Shown here: positions 33,314-45,622 of the stretch, in pieces
Numbering within the stretch: position 1 is the stretch's first letter
How the letters are laid out: each line of letters opens with the position of its first letter
Assembly: GCF_028807635.1 (NCBI RefSeq)
Contig: NZ_JARBAX010000001.1
Span: 4,265,501 to 4,329,500 of the forward strand
DNA from: Streptomyces spiramyceticus
GTDB lineage: Bacteria > Actinomycetota > Actinomycetes > Streptomycetales > Streptomycetaceae
Direction: 5' to 3'
DNA length: 64,000 nt
Position numbers and translations under genes: made by a program
The notes under the pieces: model-generated
The model's database searches: none
Told to the model about the DNA's origin: nothing
The model's input: only the letters and a program-made list of their open reading frames with translations

Positions 33314-33838
33314 TTATGCGCGTACCTCCGTGGCGAGCTTGTCGAGGCGCGCGGCGGCGACTTCCAGCCAGCGCACGTCGGCTTCGAGGTGGAAGAGCGC
33401 GTGATCGCAGATGAGCTGGTCGGCGAGGTTGCCGCGGCGCTTGCGGGTGGTGAGAGCGCGCATCATGCGCATGTGCTCGGTGCGCTGGGTGTCGATGAGG
33501 TGGGTGGCGTCGCGGCCGGTGAGGAGGGCGAGGACGACCTTGGTGTAGAGGGTCGACTGGAGGTACGGCTCGGGCTTCTCGGGCTGGGCGAGCCACTGCT
33601 CGACGTCGGTGATGCCGGCGTCGGTGATGGCGTAACGCTTGCGTTCGGGGCCACTGCCGGGCTCGATGGCGTCGACTTCGACGAGACCGTTTTTGAGGAG
33701 GCGGGACATGGTCGAGTAGACCTGCCCGTAGTGGAGGGGGCGGTCGTGGCCGAACTTGTCGTCGAAGGTGCGTTTGAGGTCGTAGCCGTGGCGGGGGCCG
33801 GATTCCAGGAGGCCGAGGAGGGTGTGGCCGATTGACAT
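33314..33838 (-). CDS. PadR-family transcriptional regulator
   Basis: 174 aa from ATG 33838. [21 protein letters not shown], then [24 protein letters not shown] is the PadR winged helix; [20 protein letters not shown] follows. The C-terminal half (PadR_C) is helical. It is convergent with oxyR by one base. The palindrome at 33861-33877 is its likely own operator; no transporter gene is adjacent, so its target is open. Confidence 0.88.
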   Translation of the reverse strand: MSIGHTLLGLLESGPRHGYDLKRTFDDKFGHDRPLHYGQVYSTMSRLLKNGLVEVDAIEPGSGPERKRYAITDAGITDVEQWLAQPEKPEPYLQSTLYTKVVLALLTGRDATHLIDTQRTEHMRMMRALTTRKRRGNLADQLICDHALFHLEADVRWLEVAAARLDKLATEVRA

Positions 33839-33860
33839 GCGGTGCACGATACGTGGTGCG

Positions 33861-33877
33861 TATACATGGCGTGTATA
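33861..33877. promoter_or_regulatory. Candidate PadR operator
   Basis: TATACATGGCGTGTATA is an inverted repeat TATAC-(ATGGC)-GTGTATA 23 bases upstream of the padR start codon, in the expected promoter. Autoregulation of padR is the simplest reading. Confidence 0.55.
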
Positions 33878-33897
33878 GCTGGAGTGCGTGGGAGCGG

Positions 33898-34082
33898 TGC
33901 GGGTTGCCTGCGGCGCTGTTCCCCTACCCGCCCCTTCCCGAACTGGGGCTCCGCCCCAGACCCCGCTCCTCAAACGCCGGAGGGGCTGAATTTGCAGCAC
34001 GTATTCAGCCCGTCCGGGGCCTGGGGGCTTGCCCCCAGTTTCGGGAAAGGGGCGGGTAGGGGAAAGCGCCGCAGGCAGCCCG
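33898..34082. repeat. Large intergenic inverted repeat
   Basis: CCTGCGGCGCTGTTCCCCTACCCGCCCC on the left mirrors GGGGCGGGTAGGGGAAAGCGCCGCAGG on the right; inside them GAACTGGGGC and GCCCCAGTTTC pair, and CTCCGGCGTTTGAGG-like text pairs less well. The centre is at about 33990. This type of intergenic repeat is common in streptomycetes. A single-arm relative lies at 50400-50460. Confidence 0.75.
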
Positions 34083-34090
34083 GATCCGCA

Positions 34091-34336
34091 CTACCCCCCA
34101 GGAGGTTCCGGCTCGGGGGCGGAATCCGGCGCCTTCGGGGGGCGCCCCCGGCCGCGCATCGGCGCCGCACCCCCTGGCAGCCGGCCGCTCTCCGCCAGCG
34201 CCCGCCGCAGCAGGTACTCGATCTGCGCGTTCGCGCTGCGCAGTTCGTCCGACGCCCAGCGGGCCAGCGCGTCGTACACCGCCGGATCCAGCCGCAGCAG
34301 CACCTGCTTCCGGGGCCGGGGATTCTCGTTCGTCAC
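34091..34336 (-). CDS. RHH (Arc/CopG-like) DNA-binding protein
   Basis: 81 aa from GTG 34336. Core [19 protein letters not shown], then [22 protein letters not shown] is an Arc/CopG ribbon-helix-helix with the alternating strand VLLRLD and the second helix rich in Leu and Arg. The tail [21 protein letters not shown] is disordered. The GTG overlaps the TGA of the SPFH gene (GTGA), so it is translationally coupled. It probably represses the operon through the palindrome at 35374-35389. Confidence 0.82.
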   Translation of the reverse strand: MTNENPRPRKQVLLRLDPAVYDALARWASDELRSANAQIEYLLRRALAESGRLPGGAAPMRGRGRPPKAPDSAPEPEPPGG

Positions 34337-35325
34337 TGGTACAGGGTGCCCGTATTGAGTACGGGCTGCGCCGCCCGGTCGCCGCACAGCACCACCATCA
34401 GGTTGCTGACCATCGCCGCCTTGCGCTCCGGGTCGAGCTCGACGATGTCCTGCTCGGCGATCCGGGTGAGGGCCATCTCGACCATCCCCACCGCACCCTC
34501 CACGATCTGCTTGCGCGCAGCGACAACCGCCCCGGCCTGCTGCCGCTGAAGCATCGCCGACGCGATCTCGGGCGCGTACGCGAGATGTGTGAAGCGGGAC
34601 TCGATGATGTGCACCCCGGCTGCCTCCACCCGCGCGTGCAGTTCGACCGCGAGCTTCTCGGTGATCTCCTCCGCGTTGCCCCGCAGTGACAGGCCGTCCT
34701 CGTCGTGCGCGTCGTACGGGTACTCGATGGCGATGTGGCGTACGGCGGCCTCGGTCTGGGTGGCGACGAACTCCAGGAAGTCGTCGACCTCGAACGTCGC
34801 CTGCGCCGTGTCCTCCACCTTCCAGACCACGACCGCCGCGAGTTCGATCGGGTTGCCGTAGGCGTCGTTGACCTTGAGGACCGCGGTCTCGTGGTTCCTG
34901 ATCCGGGTCGAGATCTTCGACCGTGTGGTCAGCGGGTTCACCCAGCGCAGTCCGTCGGTGCGGATCGTGCCGCGGTATCGGCCGAAGAGCTGGACAACGC
35001 GGGCCTCGCCCGGCGCGACCATGTTGAGGCCGCACATCGCGAGGAAGGCGGCGAACGCGACCAGTATGCCGAGGATGATCAGGGCCACCTTCGGGCCGGT
35101 CGAGGCGAGCGTCGCGCCGGCGGTGATGAGGCCCGCCCCCGCGAGGAGGCCGAGCAGGCCGAGGAGGAGAGCGAGGCCGCCGCCGATGCTGTGGGCGGCG
35201 GTTTCCCGGACGCGCGGCGCAGGCATGTCGGGCAGGTCGTGCGGTGCGGACACGCCGGTCGTGCCGCCGGTCGTGCCGCCGGTCGTGCCGCCGGTCGTGC
35301 CGGTGTTCGTGCTGGTCCTGGACAT
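34333..35325 (-). CDS. SPFH/band-7 family membrane protein
   Basis: 330 aa. The N-terminus contains [18 protein letters not shown], encoded by a 12-bp repeat. Two hydrophobic segments follow (about residues 48-72 and 76-98). The SPFH domain runs from about 105: [18 protein letters not shown], then [30 protein letters not shown] and the helix [29 protein letters not shown] proteins oligomerise at membranes as microdomain scaffolds. It forms an operon with the RHH gene. Confidence 0.88.
   Translation of the reverse strand: MSRTSTNTGTTGGTTGGTTGGTTGVSAPHDLPDMPAPRVRETAAHSIGGGLALLLGLLGLLAGAGLITAGATLASTGPKVALIILGILVAFAAFLAMCGLNMVAPGEARVVQLFGRYRGTIRTDGLRWVNPLTTRSKISTRIRNHETAVLKVNDAYGNPIELAAVVVWKVEDTAQATFEVDDFLEFVATQTEAAVRHIAIEYPYDAHDEDGLSLRGNAEEITEKLAVELHARVEAAGVHIIESRFTHLAYAPEIASAMLQRQQAGAVVAARKQIVEGAVGMVEMALTRIAEQDIVELDPERKAAMVSNLMVVLCGDRAAQPVLNTGTLYQ
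35264..35312. repeat. 12-bp tandem repeat in the SPFH gene
   Basis: CCGGTCGTGCCG repeated about four times near the 5' end of the gene, encoding Gly-Gly-Thr-Thr units. Being a multiple of three, its copy number can change without frameshift. Confidence 0.85.
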
Positions 35326-35373
35326 TCAGGCCCCCCGTTTTCGTCGTACGTACGTGCCTCGTACGCATCTAGC

Positions 35374-35389
35374 AAAGTGATATCACTTT
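35374..35389. promoter_or_regulatory. Perfect 16-bp palindrome upstream of the SPFH operon
   Basis: AAAGTGATATCACTTT lies 49 bases before the ATG of the SPFH gene. It is a perfect inverted repeat, AT-rich in a GC-rich background, and well placed to overlap the -10/-35 of the operon. A likely site for the RHH protein encoded by the operon's second gene. Confidence 0.75.
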
Positions 35390-35573
35390 AGCCGCACCGT
35401 AAACCTGTGCGAGCCCCTTCGCAACCCTCAAGCCCTCTCGTGAGTCGGTTCCAGAGAGATGGGTGCTGATTCTCACGTCCGGAAAAGACCGGATCGGCAG
35501 CGCTTTGTCCACACGTGGGGTGTTAGCTTTCTGAGCTGACATCCGGGGGCTCGATGAGTGGAGTTACGGAGCA

Positions 35574-37847
35574 ATGGGCCGAGCAGAAGCGAGACAGGAC
35601 CGGAAGCGTGGTGCGCGCCGGGCCAAGAAGAAGGCGGGAGGCATACGCCGCTTCTTCACCTGGAAGAAGTTGCTGGGCACCTTCTTCGGGCTCTGCCTGC
35701 TCCTGATGGCTGCCTTCGTGGCCCTCTATGTGTACGTGCCCGTGCCCACGGCCAACGCCGAGGCCGAGCTGCAGAGCAACGTGTACAAGTACAGCAACGG
35801 CAAGATCATGGCCCGTACCGGCAAGCTCAACCGGGAGATCGTCGGCCTCGACCGGATACCGAAGGACGTCCAGACGGCCTTCATCGCCGCCGAGAACAAG
35901 AACTTCTACAAGGACTCCGGCGTCGACTTCAAGGGCACCGCCCGCGGCCTGCTCAACACCCTCACGGGCAAGGGCAAGCAGGGTGGCTCGACCATCACCC
36001 AGCAGTACGTCAAGAACTACTACCTGACCCAGGACCAGACGGTCTCCCGCAAGCTCAAGGAGCTTGTGATCTCCATCAAGGTGGACCGGAAGCAGGAGAA
36101 GTCGGAGATCCTTGCCGGGTACCTCAACACCAACTACTTCGGCCGCGGAGCCTACGGAATCCAGGCCGCGGCCCAGGCGTACTACGGCGTCGACGCCGAG
36201 AAGCTGACCCTTGAGCAGGGCGCGTACCTCGCCGCGCTCCTCCAGGCGCCCAATCAGTACGACTGGGCGCTGGCCAGCCCGACCAGCAAGAAGCTGGTGA
36301 CCGAGCGCTGGAACTACGTACTCGACAACATGGTCGAGATGAACAAGCTCGACCAGGCCGAACGCGCCGGTCTGAAGTTCGCCACACCGATGGACCCCAA
36401 GGGCGCCCCCGGTATGGAAGGCCAGACCGGATACATGGTCACGGCGGCGAAGGACGAGCTGAAGAAGCAGGGCGTCAGCGAGGCCGAGTTCGACGCGGGT
36501 GGCTGGACGATCACGCTCAACATCGACCAGAAGCGGCAGCAGGCGCTGGAGAAGGCCGTCGAGCGGCAACTGGAGTCCCAGCTCGACCGCAAGAAGAGCA
36601 AGGTCGACGAGACCCTCCAGGCCGGCGCGACCTCGATCGACCCGAAGACCGGCAAGGTCGTGGCGCTGTACGGCGGCGTCGGGTTCACCAAGCACTATTT
36701 CTCCAACGCCACCCGCTCCGACTACCAGCCGGCCTCGACCTTCAAGCCCGTCGTCCTCGCCTCCGCCCTGGACAGCAACTCCAGGACCCAGGACGAGGAG
36801 CCGATCACGCCCAACACGATCTACGACGGCACCAGCAGGCGCCCCGTCGAGGGCAGCAACACCGCCTTCGCCCCGCAGAACGACCTGGGCAAGAGCTACG
36901 GCCCCATCTCCGTCCAGCAGGCGATGAACAAATCGGTCAACTCGGTCTTCGCGCAGATGCTCGTGGACGTCGGCCCGGACCGCGTGAAGGAGACCGCGCT
37001 CAACATGGGCATGGAGGACAAGGGCGGCTTCGACGAGCGTCCTGCCATGTCCCTCGGTGTGATGGGCGCCAGCACGATGGACATGGCGGGCGTCTACGCG
37101 ACGCTCGACAACCACGGCAAGAAGGTCGAGCCGTCCATCGTGAAGCTCGCGGAGCACAAGGACCGCGAGGGCGGCAAGGTCGAGATGCCGGAGCCGGTCG
37201 GCGAGCAGGTGATCAGCCGCTCGGCGGCGGACAGCGTCACCAAGGTGCTGACCGGAGTCGTGAAGAACGGTACGGGGTACGAGGCCAACACGCCCGCCTT
37301 CAACGCGGCGGGCAAGACGGGTACTTCGGAGAAGAACCGGTCCGCCTGGTTCGTCGGTTACACCCCCGAAATCTCCACCGCCGTAGCCCTCTTCGGTGAG
37401 TCCCCGGACGGCGGCAAGCAGGTCTCCCTGACCGGTACGGCCAACGCGGGCCGCGCCAACGGTGGCGGCTTCCCGGCCAAGATCTGGGCCGACTACACCC
37501 TGGGCGCCCTGGGCGGCGGCTCGGACGCGGACTTCGACCTGGAGATCGACGAGGACGACGTCTATACGCCCCCGCCGACCGACACCCCGGACCCGACCCC
37601 TACGCCCACGACCACCCCGACGACGCCCAGTGCGCCGCCGACAACGCCGAGCACGACCCCGACGACACCGTCCAGCCCGCCCCCGTCGACGCCGAGTACG
37701 CCGCCGACGACACCGTCCTTCACGATCGAGCCGCCGGACGACGGCACCACCACCGGCGGCGGCGACACCGACGGCGGCACCACGGGCGGGGATACGGACG
37801 GCACCAATGGTGGGAGCCGGCACGACGACTGGCCCATGCGCCCCTGA
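35574..37847 (+). CDS. Class A penicillin-binding protein (transglycosylase/transpeptidase)
   Basis: 757 aa from ATG 35574. A basic cytoplasmic N-terminus and one transmembrane helix (LLGTFFGLCLLLMAAFVALY) precede the GT51 glycosyltransferase domain (AAENKNFYKDSGVDFKG, GGSTITQQYVKNYYL). The transpeptidase domain has its three motifs: STFK (in PASTFKPVVL), SVN (NKSVNSVFA) and KTGTS (AGKTGTSEKN). The last 110 residues are a Pro/Thr- and Gly/Thr-rich extracellular tail. It polymerises and cross-links peptidoglycan. Confidence 0.95.
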   Translation: MGRAEARQDRKRGARRAKKKAGGIRRFFTWKKLLGTFFGLCLLLMAAFVALYVYVPVPTANAEAELQSNVYKYSNGKIMARTGKLNREIVGLDRIPKDVQTAFIAAENKNFYKDSGVDFKGTARGLLNTLTGKGKQGGSTITQQYVKNYYLTQDQTVSRKLKELVISIKVDRKQEKSEILAGYLNTNYFGRGAYGIQAAAQAYYGVDAEKLTLEQGAYLAALLQAPNQYDWALASPTSKKLVTERWNYVLDNMVEMNKLDQAERAGLKFATPMDPKGAPGMEGQTGYMVTAAKDELKKQGVSEAEFDAGGWTITLNIDQKRQQALEKAVERQLESQLDRKKSKVDETLQAGATSIDPKTGKVVALYGGVGFTKHYFSNATRSDYQPASTFKPVVLASALDSNSRTQDEEPITPNTIYDGTSRRPVEGSNTAFAPQNDLGKSYGPISVQQAMNKSVNSVFAQMLVDVGPDRVKETALNMGMEDKGGFDERPAMSLGVMGASTMDMAGVYATLDNHGKKVEPSIVKLAEHKDREGGKVEMPEPVGEQVISRSAADSVTKVLTGVVKNGTGYEANTPAFNAAGKTGTSEKNRSAWFVGYTPEISTAVALFGESPDGGKQVSLTGTANAGRANGGGFPAKIWADYTLGALGGGSDADFDLEIDEDDVYTPPPTDTPDPTPTPTTTPTTPSAPPTTPSTTPTTPSSPPPSTPSTPPTTPSFTIEPPDDGTTTGGGDTDGGTTGGDTDGTNGGSRHDDWPMRP

Positions 37848-37873
37848 CCCTGCCCCTGACCCGAGACCGAAAC

Positions 37874-37913
37874 GCGTCTGCGGCGCACACCCGACGGTGT
37901 GCGCCGCAGACGC
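37874..37913. terminator. Terminator between the convergent PBP and SpoIIE-type genes
   Basis: GCGTCTGCGGCGCACAC and GTGTGCGCCGCAGACGC form a 17-bp perfect stem around CCGACG, followed by ATTTCT. It serves both convergent genes. Confidence 0.92.
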
Positions 37914-37937
37914 ATTTCTGATGGATACGGGCGCGTA

Positions 37938-39788
37938 TTACGGACGCGTGCCCAGCTCGAACCAGACCACCTTGCCGGACGACAGCCGCGTAGCCCCCCA
38001 CCGTCTGGCCAGCCGGTTCACCAGGAAAAGACCGCGCCCGCCCTCGTCCGTGTCCCGTGCCCGCCGCTGTCTCGGCAGCTGCGGCGAGTCGTCACCGACC
38101 TCGCAGCGCAGTACGTCCGTACGGAGCAGCCGCAGCGTCACGGGCCGCTCCGCGTACCGCACCGCATTGGTCACGACCTCGCTGACCAGCAGTTCCACCG
38201 AGTCGCTCAGCTCCTCCAGACCCCAGCGGGCCAGCGCACGCCGGGCCAGCCTGCGGGCCCGTCCCGGGGCCTGCTCCTCCGGCTCCAGGAACCAGTACGC
38301 GACATCGCTCGGCGCGATGCCGTCGAAGCGGGCGGCGAGCAGCGCGATGTCGTCGTCCCGGTCGCCGGGCCCGAGCATGTCGAGTACGTCGTCGCAGAGC
38401 GCCTCCAGCGGCGGCGAGTGGTCGGGGCCCGTCAGCTGCGCGGTGGCGGCGAGACGCTCCCGCAGCTGCTCGATGCCGGTCCACACGTCCCGCAGCCGCG
38501 ACTCGACCAGGCCGTCGGTGTACAGCAGCAGCGTGGCGCCCGCCGGGGCGTCCAGCTCCACCGCCTCGAAGTCGACCCCGCCGACCCCGATGGGCGCACC
38601 CGGCGGCACCCGGAGCACCTCGGCGCGGCCTCCTAGGTGCAGCAGGACGGGCGGCGGATGCCCCGCGTTGGCGATGGTGATCCGGTGCGAGACCGGGTCG
38701 TACACGGCGTACAGGCAGGTCGCCATGCGGTCCGAGCCGAGACGCTGCGCCTGCTCGTCGAGGTGGTGCAGGACCTCCTGCGGCGGCAGGTCGAGACCGG
38801 CCAGGGTCTGGGCCGTCGTGCGGAGCTGGCCCATGATCGCGGCGGAGGTCATGGAGGGCCCCATGACGTCGCCGACGACCAGCGCGACCCGGCTGCCGGG
38901 CAGTGGGATCGCGTCGTACCAGTCACCGCCGACGCGGGCCGTCTCGGCGGCCGGCAGGTAGCGGGAGGCCAGCTTGACGCCGGTCGGCTGGGGCAGCGAG
39001 TCCGGCAGCATGGTGCGCTGGAGCTCGTCGGCGATGTACGCCTCGCGCCCGTACAGCACGGCCTTGTCGATGCCGAGCGCGGTGTGGGTCGCCAACTGCG
39101 CGGCCACCAGTAGGTCGTTGGCCTCGAAGGCGGGCCGCTCGGGGCGGCGCAGGAAGACGGCGGCGCCGATCACCCGGCGCCGGCCGCGCAGCGGCGCGAG
39201 GATCGCGCGGCGCCCGCCCGGTACCCCTATGGCGTCTCCGAGCAGGTCGGGCAGGGCCGCCCGGGCGGAAGCGGAGTCGCCGAATACGGGCCGTACGCCT
39301 CTGAGTACCTCGGCGAGCGCGCCTCCGTTGCGCACCTCGCACAGCTGGGGCGCGGGCAGCGGCTCGGCCTGCAGGTCCAGCTCTTCGGCTCCGTCGTCGG
39401 CTAAACGCAGCCGGTCGGTACGGCGCAGGCGGAGCATGAACGGCACGGCGGGGCGCTCGTCGCCGACCGGCAGCGGATCGCGCAGGTAGACGAGGATCGC
39501 GTCGGTGAACGTCGGCACAGAAGCCCGGCACAGGCCGAGGACGATCTCGTCGAGGTCGATGCCGCGCGCGATGCGCCGCGTCGCCGCCCCCACGAACCGG
39601 AGCCGGTCTCCCTCACTTCGGGCAATCGCGGCGGGATCCGGCACTCCGCCGCCGGTGGCGGGCGCGGGAACGGCCGCGGGTCCTGGCGTCGCCGAGTGAG
39701 CCTCCTCCTGCCGTGGCCGGGTGCGCTCGTGCGGCCTGGCGACCAGAGGCCGCCGGCCTTCGTGCGAGGTGGACTGGTGCTCCGTCAC
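37938..39788 (-). CDS. SpoIIE-type PP2C phosphatase with GAF and HATPase domains
   Basis: About 616 aa from GTG 39788; the frame is open to 39881 but without coding character. Order: Pro-rich start, GAF domain (about 60-260, ending LATHTALGIDKAVLYGRE), PP2C_SIIE phosphatase (about 285-500: RVGGDWYDAIPL, VVGDVMGPSMTSA, LYTDGLVE, DDIALLAARF), then a GHKL kinase-like domain with an intact N-box SEVVTNAVRYA and GRGLFLVN. It likely controls an anti-anti-sigma/sigma pathway by opposing phosphorylation. Confidence 0.93.
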   Translation of the reverse strand: MTEHQSTSHEGRRPLVARPHERTRPRQEEAHSATPGPAAVPAPATGGGVPDPAAIARSEGDRLRFVGAATRRIARGIDLDEIVLGLCRASVPTFTDAILVYLRDPLPVGDERPAVPFMLRLRRTDRLRLADDGAEELDLQAEPLPAPQLCEVRNGGALAEVLRGVRPVFGDSASARAALPDLLGDAIGVPGGRRAILAPLRGRRRVIGAAVFLRRPERPAFEANDLLVAAQLATHTALGIDKAVLYGREAYIADELQRTMLPDSLPQPTGVKLASRYLPAAETARVGGDWYDAIPLPGSRVALVVGDVMGPSMTSAAIMGQLRTTAQTLAGLDLPPQEVLHHLDEQAQRLGSDRMATCLYAVYDPVSHRITIANAGHPPPVLLHLGGRAEVLRVPPGAPIGVGGVDFEAVELDAPAGATLLLYTDGLVESRLRDVWTGIEQLRERLAATAQLTGPDHSPPLEALCDDVLDMLGPGDRDDDIALLAARFDGIAPSDVAYWFLEPEEQAPGRARRLARRALARWGLEELSDSVELLVSEVVTNAVRYAERPVTLRLLRTDVLRCEVGDDSPQLPRQRRARDTDEGGRGLFLVNRLARRWGATRLSSGKVVWFELGTRP

Positions 39789-40074
39789 GCGTGGGGTTCC
39801 GTCCGTCCGGAGAGCTTGTGCGATGCGGTCGCCTGGTGTGGCGATGCCGCCCTTTCCCGGGGGATAACCCCCGGACCCCAAGCCGAAACAAGGGCGCTGT
39901 GGGCGGCTTCGGCAGGGTGGCAGGCCCTGGACGTACCGGAGTTGCTCTCGGGCACGGCTCCACCCCCCTGTGGTGACATACGGTCAGTTCCTGCTCTGCG
40001 CCCGGTGTTGGTCCCGGGGCGCAGCCTTGCGGAGGACGATCCTACGTTTGACCCATGGGGGCGCATCAAGGGTC

Positions 40075-40743
40075 TCATGGAGCCATGTTGACAGGGGTGC
40101 GGTCCCAGTCATCAGGCAATTCCGGCACAGCCCACCGCGGATCTGGCCGCCAGTGCTCCCAGCCGTCGCGGAACGGGGCATCCCACGACTTGATCAGACG
40201 CACCGCCGCACTCCCCGCCTCCTCCACCCGCCTGGCCTTGGCCGCGCTCAGCAGGCCGACCCGGCGGGCCTGGGCGAACTCGTCCTCGTCGAGCCACTGC
40301 CAGGCGCGGTCCGGATGGACGGCGATGTCGAGGAAGTGGTCCTCGGAGTCGACCCCGCCCGACCAGCGGAAGCGGGGCTCCTCCAGGTTCACGTACCAGT
40401 TCTTGAAGCGCCATCCCCGTTCCCAGAACAGCCACACCGACCACGGATCACCGGGCCGCGCCAGCTTGAGCACGCCCGTGCCCCACCAGCGCGAGGTGGT
40501 CGTGGTGCGCGGCGCCGTGTACCGGGTCGCGAGCGGTTCCTCGTGCACGGGCGTGCCGTCCGCGAGGACCGGCCGTACGCACTCGGTGCCCGGCGCCATC
40601 CACACCGCGAGCACGTCGTCGGTGTCCCGCACGACGGTGACCGGGCGGCAGATGTGGATCTGTTCGGAGGCATTGCCGCGGTAGCGCCAGAGGATGTGGT
40701 CCCCCGGCGCCCAACGCGCCCTGCCCGCCGCCGTATCTGTCAT
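40075..40743 (-). CDS. DUF402-domain (FomD-like) protein
   Basis: 222 aa from ATG 40743. It follows the longer DUF402 subgroup: WAPGDHILWRYRG, VWMAPGTECVRP, the Trp-rich WFKNWYVNLEEP-like block (FKNWYVNLEEPRFRW), then SEDHFLDIAVHPDRAWQWLDEDEFAQA with metal-binding Asp/Glu. Probable phosphoesterase on a nucleotide-like substrate. Between fumC and the phosphatase gene, on the same strand as both. Confidence 0.82.
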   Translation of the reverse strand: MTDTAAGRARWAPGDHILWRYRGNASEQIHICRPVTVVRDTDDVLAVWMAPGTECVRPVLADGTPVHEEPLATRYTAPRTTTTSRWWGTGVLKLARPGDPWSVWLFWERGWRFKNWYVNLEEPRFRWSGGVDSEDHFLDIAVHPDRAWQWLDEDEFAQARRVGLLSAAKARRVEEAGSAAVRLIKSWDAPFRDGWEHWRPDPRWAVPELPDDWDRTPVNMAP

Positions 40744-40787
40744 GCGCAGATCTTAGGAGTACGGCCCGGGAGCTGCGGCGACCGAGG

Positions 40788-42179
40788 TCAAGGACGTGTC
40801 ATACGCAGTACGTCCAGGGCCTCGTCCAGCTGCTCCACGGTGAGGTCGCCGCGCTCTACGTACCCGGATTCCAGGACCACTTCGCGGATCGTCTTCCGCT
40901 CGGCGAGGGACTTCTTCGCGACCTTCGCGGCCTCTTCGTAGCCGATGTACTTGTTGAGCGGCGTGACGACAGAAGGTGACGACTCGGCGTACTCGCGGGC
41001 CCGTTCGGCGTTGGCGGTGATGCCGTCGACCGTACGGTCGGCCAGCAGCCGGGACGCGTTGGCGAGGAGGCGCACCGATTCGAGGAGGTTCTTGGCCATG
41101 ACCGGGAGCATGACGTTCAGCTCGAAGTTGCCCGCGGCGCCGGCCGTCGCGACCGTCGTGTCGTTCCCCGTCACCTGGGCGGCGACCATCAGGACGGCCT
41201 CCGGGATGACCGGATTGACCTTGCCGGGCATGATCGACGAGCCCGGCTGGAGGTCGGGAAGGCTGATCTCGGCCAATCCTGTGCGCGGTCCCGAGGCCAT
41301 CCAGCGCAGGTCGTTGGAAATTTTGGTGAGGGAGACCGCGATCGTACGGAGCTGACCCGACGTCTCGACGAGTCCGTCCCGGGCGCCCTGTGCCTCGAAA
41401 TGGTCGCGGGCCTCGGTGAGCGGAAGCCCGGTGGTGCGGGCGACTTCGGCGATGACGGCGGCGGAGAAGCCGGGCGGGGTGTTGATGCCGGTGCCCACCG
41501 CCGTACCGCCGAGGGGGAGTTCGGCGAGGCGGGGCAGCGAGGCCCGGAGGCGCTCGACGCCGTACCGCACGGCCGCGGCGTAGCCGCCGAACTCCTGGCC
41601 CAGGGTCACCGGGGTGGCGTCCATCAGGTGCGTACGGCCGGACTTGACGACGTCCGCGAATTCGGCGGACTTGCGCTCCAGGGCGGCCGCGAGGTGGTCG
41701 AGGGCGGGGATCAGGTCGCCCGTCACGGCGGCGGTCGCCGCGATGTGGATGGAGGACGGGAAGACGTCGTTGGAGGACTGCGACGCGTTGACGTGGTCGT
41801 TGGGGTGGACAGGGCTGCCGAGCCGCTCGGTGGCAAGCGTGGCGACGACCTCGTTCATGTTCATGTTGGAGGACGTGCCGGAGCCGGTCTGGAAGACGTC
41901 GACCGGGAAGTGCTCGTCCCAACGGCCGTCGGCGACCTCGGCCGCCGCGTCGGCGACCGCCTGCGCGATGTCTTTGTCGAGTACCCCCAATGCGGCGTTG
42001 ACCTGGGCGGCTGCCGCCTTGATCCGGGCCAGGGCCTCGATGTGGGCGCGCTCCAGGCGCTGCCCGGAGATCGGGAAGTTCTCCACGGCCCGCTGGGTCT
42101 GGGCCCGCCACTTGGCGTGGGCCGGGACCCGTACTTCACCCATCGAGTCGTGTTCGACCCGGTACTCGTCCGTCGTCAT
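40788..42179 (-). CDS. fumC: Fumarate hydratase, class II
   Basis: 463 aa from ATG 42179, with AGGAGG 8 bases upstream. The signature [15 protein letters not shown] is intact, along with [26 protein letters not shown] and [16 protein letters not shown]. It is the stable, iron-free tetrameric enzyme interconverting fumarate and malate. The genome also encodes the Fe-S class I enzyme 1.7 kb away (43925-45622). Confidence 0.95.
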   Translation of the reverse strand: MTTDEYRVEHDSMGEVRVPAHAKWRAQTQRAVENFPISGQRLERAHIEALARIKAAAAQVNAALGVLDKDIAQAVADAAAEVADGRWDEHFPVDVFQTGSGTSSNMNMNEVVATLATERLGSPVHPNDHVNASQSSNDVFPSSIHIAATAAVTGDLIPALDHLAAALERKSAEFADVVKSGRTHLMDATPVTLGQEFGGYAAAVRYGVERLRASLPRLAELPLGGTAVGTGINTPPGFSAAVIAEVARTTGLPLTEARDHFEAQGARDGLVETSGQLRTIAVSLTKISNDLRWMASGPRTGLAEISLPDLQPGSSIMPGKVNPVIPEAVLMVAAQVTGNDTTVATAGAAGNFELNVMLPVMAKNLLESVRLLANASRLLADRTVDGITANAERAREYAESSPSVVTPLNKYIGYEEAAKVAKKSLAERKTIREVVLESGYVERGDLTVEQLDEALDVLRMTRP

Positions 42180-42285
42180 CGTCACGTACCTCCTGTGAAA
42201 GTTGAGCAGTTGTCTTGTTCTGCGTATTCCCAACTCGACTACTGGCCAGTAAATACCGGTGGTAACAACAAACCGGGGAGGCGCA

Positions 42286-43842
42286 ATGCTGCTCAACTCT
42301 GGGGGACGACCCCCCTGCCCCCGCAGCACCCGACTCAGACTTCGCTCCACCGTCGCCGCCGCAGCCGCACTGGCTGCGGCTTTCGGAGGCATGGCGACAA
42401 CGACTCCGGCCCAGGCCGCCGAGTCACCCACGACCACCGCATCAACCCCCCTTCCGGCCGAACTGGAGGCCATCCGCGCCGCGGAGGCGACCAAGCTGTA
42501 CGGCGACCCCGCCGAGCGGCCCATGGACCAGCGCAAAAGCGGTCTGATCTCGATCGGCGACAGTGAAATCTCCGGCGAGGGCGTCGGCACGTACGAACCG
42601 GGCACCAACGGTCCCGACAACTGGTGCCACCGCTCTCCCGACGCCGCGATCCACCGCACCGGCATCGCGGCGGACGTCACGTACAACGTCTCCTGCTCGG
42701 GCGCGTACACCGGCAACATCAAGATCGGCGGCTCGAAGCAGTACGCCGACGAGCTGGTGCAGAGCGACAGCCTCGCCATCAAGGCCCGCAACACCAAGAT
42801 CAAAATGGTGCTGCTGGTGGCAGGCGCCAACGACGACCTGCAGTTCGGCCCTGTGATGACCGACTGCGTCACCCGCTACCTGACCATCCAGGGGCCGTGC
42901 GAGCCCAAGTACTCCGGCGGGTGGCAGGCGCGCGTCGACGGCCTCGTCCCCAAGGTCGAGCAGACCGTGCGCGACCTGCGCACCACGATGCGGGGCGCGG
43001 GGTACGCCGACGGCGACTACAAGCTGGTCGTCATGGGCTACCCGAGCCCCATCGGCCCCGACTTCCGCGACAACCCCAACTTCCCCGGCAAGCTGGCCTG
43101 CGGCGGCCTCGGATACGACTCCGACACCGTCTGGGGCCGCAACACCGCGGTCCCCGCCTTCCAGCGCGGCATGCGCAAGGTGGCGGCGAGCACCGGCGCA
43201 ACGTACCTGGACAACTCCCGCCTCTTCCACGGCCATGAGGTCTGCATGGAGGACACCTGGGCGCGCGGGCTCTACGTCGACATCTCCAACCCCTTCCCGC
43301 CGGACGCCAATTCGGTCCGGCAGTCCTTCCACCCCAACAAGAGCGGCCACGGCGCCTTCGCCTCCTGCCTGACCCAGATGTACAACTCGGGGCTGCGGGA
43401 GGCCAGTTGTGCGGACCCGGGGAGCACAGGGAAGCCTGTACTGCAGGCGGGCGCCTGGGACGACGCATTCAAGCCACTCAAGAACGAGGCCACCGGCACG
43501 TGCGTCGACGTTCCGGGTTCCGTGACCCGTAACGGAACGATGGCAGGCGGCTGGGACTGTCACGGCGGCCGCAACCAGGGCTGGTGGTACGACAGCGCGC
43601 GCAAGTCGATCCACACCGAGCTGACGCAGGACCGCTGCCTGGACGTGCCGGGCGCGGACTACAAGGCGGGCGTGGGCCTGGTCATGTGGAACTGCTCGGG
43701 CGCCGCGAACCAGCAGTTCGTACGCCAGGCGGGAACGATCCGCCCGGCGTCGGCGACGGACCTGTGCGTGACGCTGGCGGCGGCGAAGGACCCGCTGAAG
43801 CTCCAGACGTGCACGGGGGCGGCGAACCAGCGGTTCGCGTAG
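42286..43842 (+). CDS. Secreted SGNH hydrolase with ricin-type lectin domain
   Basis: 518 aa from ATG 42286, GGGGAGG upstream. The leader ends near PAQAAES. SGNH blocks: [13 protein letters not shown] (Ser), VAGANDD (Asn), and [14 protein letters not shown] (catalytic Asp-less His region, SFHPN). From about residue 395 a ricin B-type carbohydrate-binding domain follows: [39 protein letters not shown] and [13 protein letters not shown]. Probably a secreted esterase acting on a polysaccharide-bound ester. Divergent from fumC. Confidence 0.9.
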   Translation: MLLNSGGRPPCPRSTRLRLRSTVAAAAALAAAFGGMATTTPAQAAESPTTTASTPLPAELEAIRAAEATKLYGDPAERPMDQRKSGLISIGDSEISGEGVGTYEPGTNGPDNWCHRSPDAAIHRTGIAADVTYNVSCSGAYTGNIKIGGSKQYADELVQSDSLAIKARNTKIKMVLLVAGANDDLQFGPVMTDCVTRYLTIQGPCEPKYSGGWQARVDGLVPKVEQTVRDLRTTMRGAGYADGDYKLVVMGYPSPIGPDFRDNPNFPGKLACGGLGYDSDTVWGRNTAVPAFQRGMRKVAASTGATYLDNSRLFHGHEVCMEDTWARGLYVDISNPFPPDANSVRQSFHPNKSGHGAFASCLTQMYNSGLREASCADPGSTGKPVLQAGAWDDAFKPLKNEATGTCVDVPGSVTRNGTMAGGWDCHGGRNQGWWYDSARKSIHTELTQDRCLDVPGADYKAGVGLVMWNCSGAANQQFVRQAGTIRPASATDLCVTLAAAKDPLKLQTCTGAANQRFA

Positions 43843-43863
43843 TTCGCGCAGGGAGTGGTCTCC

Positions 43864-43907
43864 TCAATCGCCGGACGGGCCGGAAAGTCCAGCCCGTCCG
43901 GCGATTG
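43864..43907. terminator. Terminator between convergent SGNH and class I fumarase genes
   Basis: CAATCGCCGGACGGGC and GCCCGTCCGGCGATTG form a 16-bp perfect stem around an 11-base loop. It lies 22 bases past one stop and 17 before the other. Confidence 0.9.
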
Positions 43908-43924
43908 CGGACCGCGCCACCGCG

Positions 43925-45622
<1,698 letters not shown>

